Shown here one piece after another: positions 31,585 to 32,397 of a stretch of DNA of 32,397 nucleotides. Location of the stretch: assembly GCA_016932715.1 (NCBI GenBank), contig JAFGCG010000140.1, positions 1 to 32,397 on the forward strand, in the 5' to 3' direction. The translations under genes were made by a program, and so were the position numbers. This DNA is from Anaerolineales bacterium. GTDB lineage: Bacteria; Chloroflexota; Anaerolineae; Anaerolineales; Villigracilaceae. Within the stretch, counting starts at the first letter, position 1. Every line of letters begins with the position of its first letter. The notes beneath the pieces were generated by a model that worked only from the letters and a program-made list of their open reading frames with translations, made no database searches and was not told the origin of the DNA.

Positions 31585-32310
31585 TTATACCAAATGTCTT
31601 CCGCCATCCAGGTGCATGATCTCACCAGTGACATAAGTCGGGCAGGTCAGGAAGAAGAGCAGCGCCTGCTCGACCTCATGCTCATCTGCCCAGCGCCCGG
31701 CCGGGATATTGTCGGTGATGTTCGGTGTGGCTTTCCCGTCGGAGGGAGGCAGGATCGCGCCGAGTGCCAGCCCGTTGACGATGATCTTCGGCGCAAGCGC
31801 CACTGCCAGCGACTTTGTCAGCGCGGCAAGCGCCGCTTTGCTGATCGTATAAGGGAAGTGATCAGCCCCTGGGCGCAGGGCGCGCCAGTCGAGGATGTTG
31901 ACGATCCGCCCACCGTCCGGCGCCTGTCTGGCGAACGCCTGGCTCAGCAGGAACGGCGCGGTCAAATTGACCGTGAGATGCTTTTCCCAGTCTTCGATGG
32001 AGGTGTTTTCCAGGGACAGTGCCCCAAAGATCGCCGCGCTGTTAACGAGACCATGCAGAGGCGTGGATTCGTTAATTCGGGGGATCAAGCTTTCGGCTTG
32101 GGAAGGATCGTTGAAGTCCGCCTCGAAGACCCAGGCGCGGCGTCCCAGGCCGGTGACCTCCTCCCGAACTCTCTGCGCCTCCTCCTCCGAGTGCCCGTGA
32201 TGGATGACGACATCCGCGCCCGCGCGGGCACATGCCAGCACGAAGATCTTCCCAACCCGCCGCGCTCCACCGGTGACCAAAACGGTCTTCCCGTCCAGCG
32301 ATTCGTTCAT
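31585..32310 (-). CDS. folM: Short-chain dehydrogenase/reductase, FolM/PTR1-like pteridine reductase
   Basis: The 241-residue SDR has the NADP-binding motif TGGARRVG. That fits TGX3RXG, the signature of PTR1 and FolM, rather than the general TGX3GXG. In the active site the usual catalytic Ser is replaced by Asp in VNILDWRAL, exactly 13 residues before the Tyr of YTISK, as in PTR1 (Asp181, Tyr194, Lys198). FolM and PTR1 reduce dihydromonapterin, dihydrobiopterin or dihydrofolate with NADPH. The gene is beside folB-folK on the same strand, separated by the repeat region. A role as the organism's dihydropterin or dihydrofolate reductase is inferred; a general SDR on another substrate is possible. 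Confidence 0.8.
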   Translation of the reverse strand: MNESLDGKTVLVTGGARRVGKIFVLACARAGADVVIHHGHSEEEAQRVREEVTGLGRRAWVFEADFNDPSQAESLIPRINESTPLHGLVNSAAIFGALSLENTSIEDWEKHLTVNLTAPFLLSQAFARQAPDGGRIVNILDWRALRPGADHFPYTISKAALAALTKSLAVALAPKIIVNGLALGAILPPSDGKATPNITDNIPAGRWADEHEVEQALLFFLTCPTYVTGEIMHLDGGRHLV

Positions 32311-32364
32311 CTGACCAGGATTTTATCACCCTATTCCAAGTAACATAACTTGGCTAGCAGCGGT

Positions 32365-32380
32365 AACGACTTCAGTCGTT
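32365..32380. repeat. Small palindrome at the window end
   Basis: AACGAC (32365-32370) and GTCGTT (32375-32380) form a 6-bp stem with a TTCA loop. It lies upstream of the SDR gene in a stretch with no visible ORF. Dispersed repeats of similar type exist in other genomes, but only one copy is visible here. Confidence 0.3.
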
Positions 32381-32397
32381 CATTTTCGGGCAAAAAA

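Overview
The window looks like a chromosomal segment of a free-living, moderately GC-rich bacterium, most likely a member of the Chloroflexota (Anaerolineae). This is an inference, not a database result. It rests on a Flp/Tad pilus locus whose TadZ carries an N-terminal receiver domain and which has no secretin, on a DegS/LiaS-type soluble histidine kinase, on FG-GAP and zinc-ribbon membrane proteins, on many integral-membrane glycosyltransferases, and on abundant short intergenic repeats. No rRNA, tRNA, CRISPR array, phage gene or transposase was seen.

Layout. Positions 1-4306 hold a truncated EF-hand-like protein (minus), an AlaX-type tRNA-editing protein, a small membrane-anchored protein, and a two-gene minus-strand unit: an FG-GAP/zinc-ribbon membrane protein interrupted by an in-frame TAG, and a membrane protein of unknown function. 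Positions 4338-11744 hold a GT4 glycosyltransferase, a hotdog thioesterase, an ABM-fold protein with a chromate-type transporter, a single-domain response regulator, a VWA (CoxE-like) protein with a MoxR AAA+ ATPase, and a second GT4. Positions 11770-13386 hold a small Cys-rich protein, a repeat-filled spacer and a radical SAM/SPASM-like protein. Positions 13537-20199 are a tightly packed plus-strand run: DMT exporter, diacylglycerol-kinase-like lipid kinase, GNAT acetyltransferase, and three multipass membrane proteins of glycosyltransferase type. Stop/start overlaps suggest one operon acting on lipids, glycolipids or surface polysaccharide.

Positions 20307-28201 hold a NarL-type response regulator, its probable histidine kinase, and a Tad pilus locus: a 49-residue Flp pilin, CpaB/RcpC, receiver-TadZ, TadA, TadB and TadC. 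The pilin is followed by its own intrinsic terminator and the assembly genes appear to have a separate promoter, which would allow pilin to be made in excess. Next come ComF and long-form HPF/RaiA. Positions 29647-32310 are a folate cluster: folE on plus, folB-folK on minus, and a minus-strand short-chain reductase with the TGX3RXG motif and catalytic Asp of the FolM/PTR1 pteridine reductases. The last is a good candidate for the dihydropterin or dihydrofolate reductase step.

The most unusual non-coding content is a family of intergenic palindromic repeats. Two related modules lie about 19 kb apart in opposite orientation (12058-12318 and 31267-31540). Small GAGCC-tailed hairpins occur within them, with a simpler relative at 9483-9575. 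A separate long hairpin (16-bp perfect stem, extended) sits just upstream of folE.
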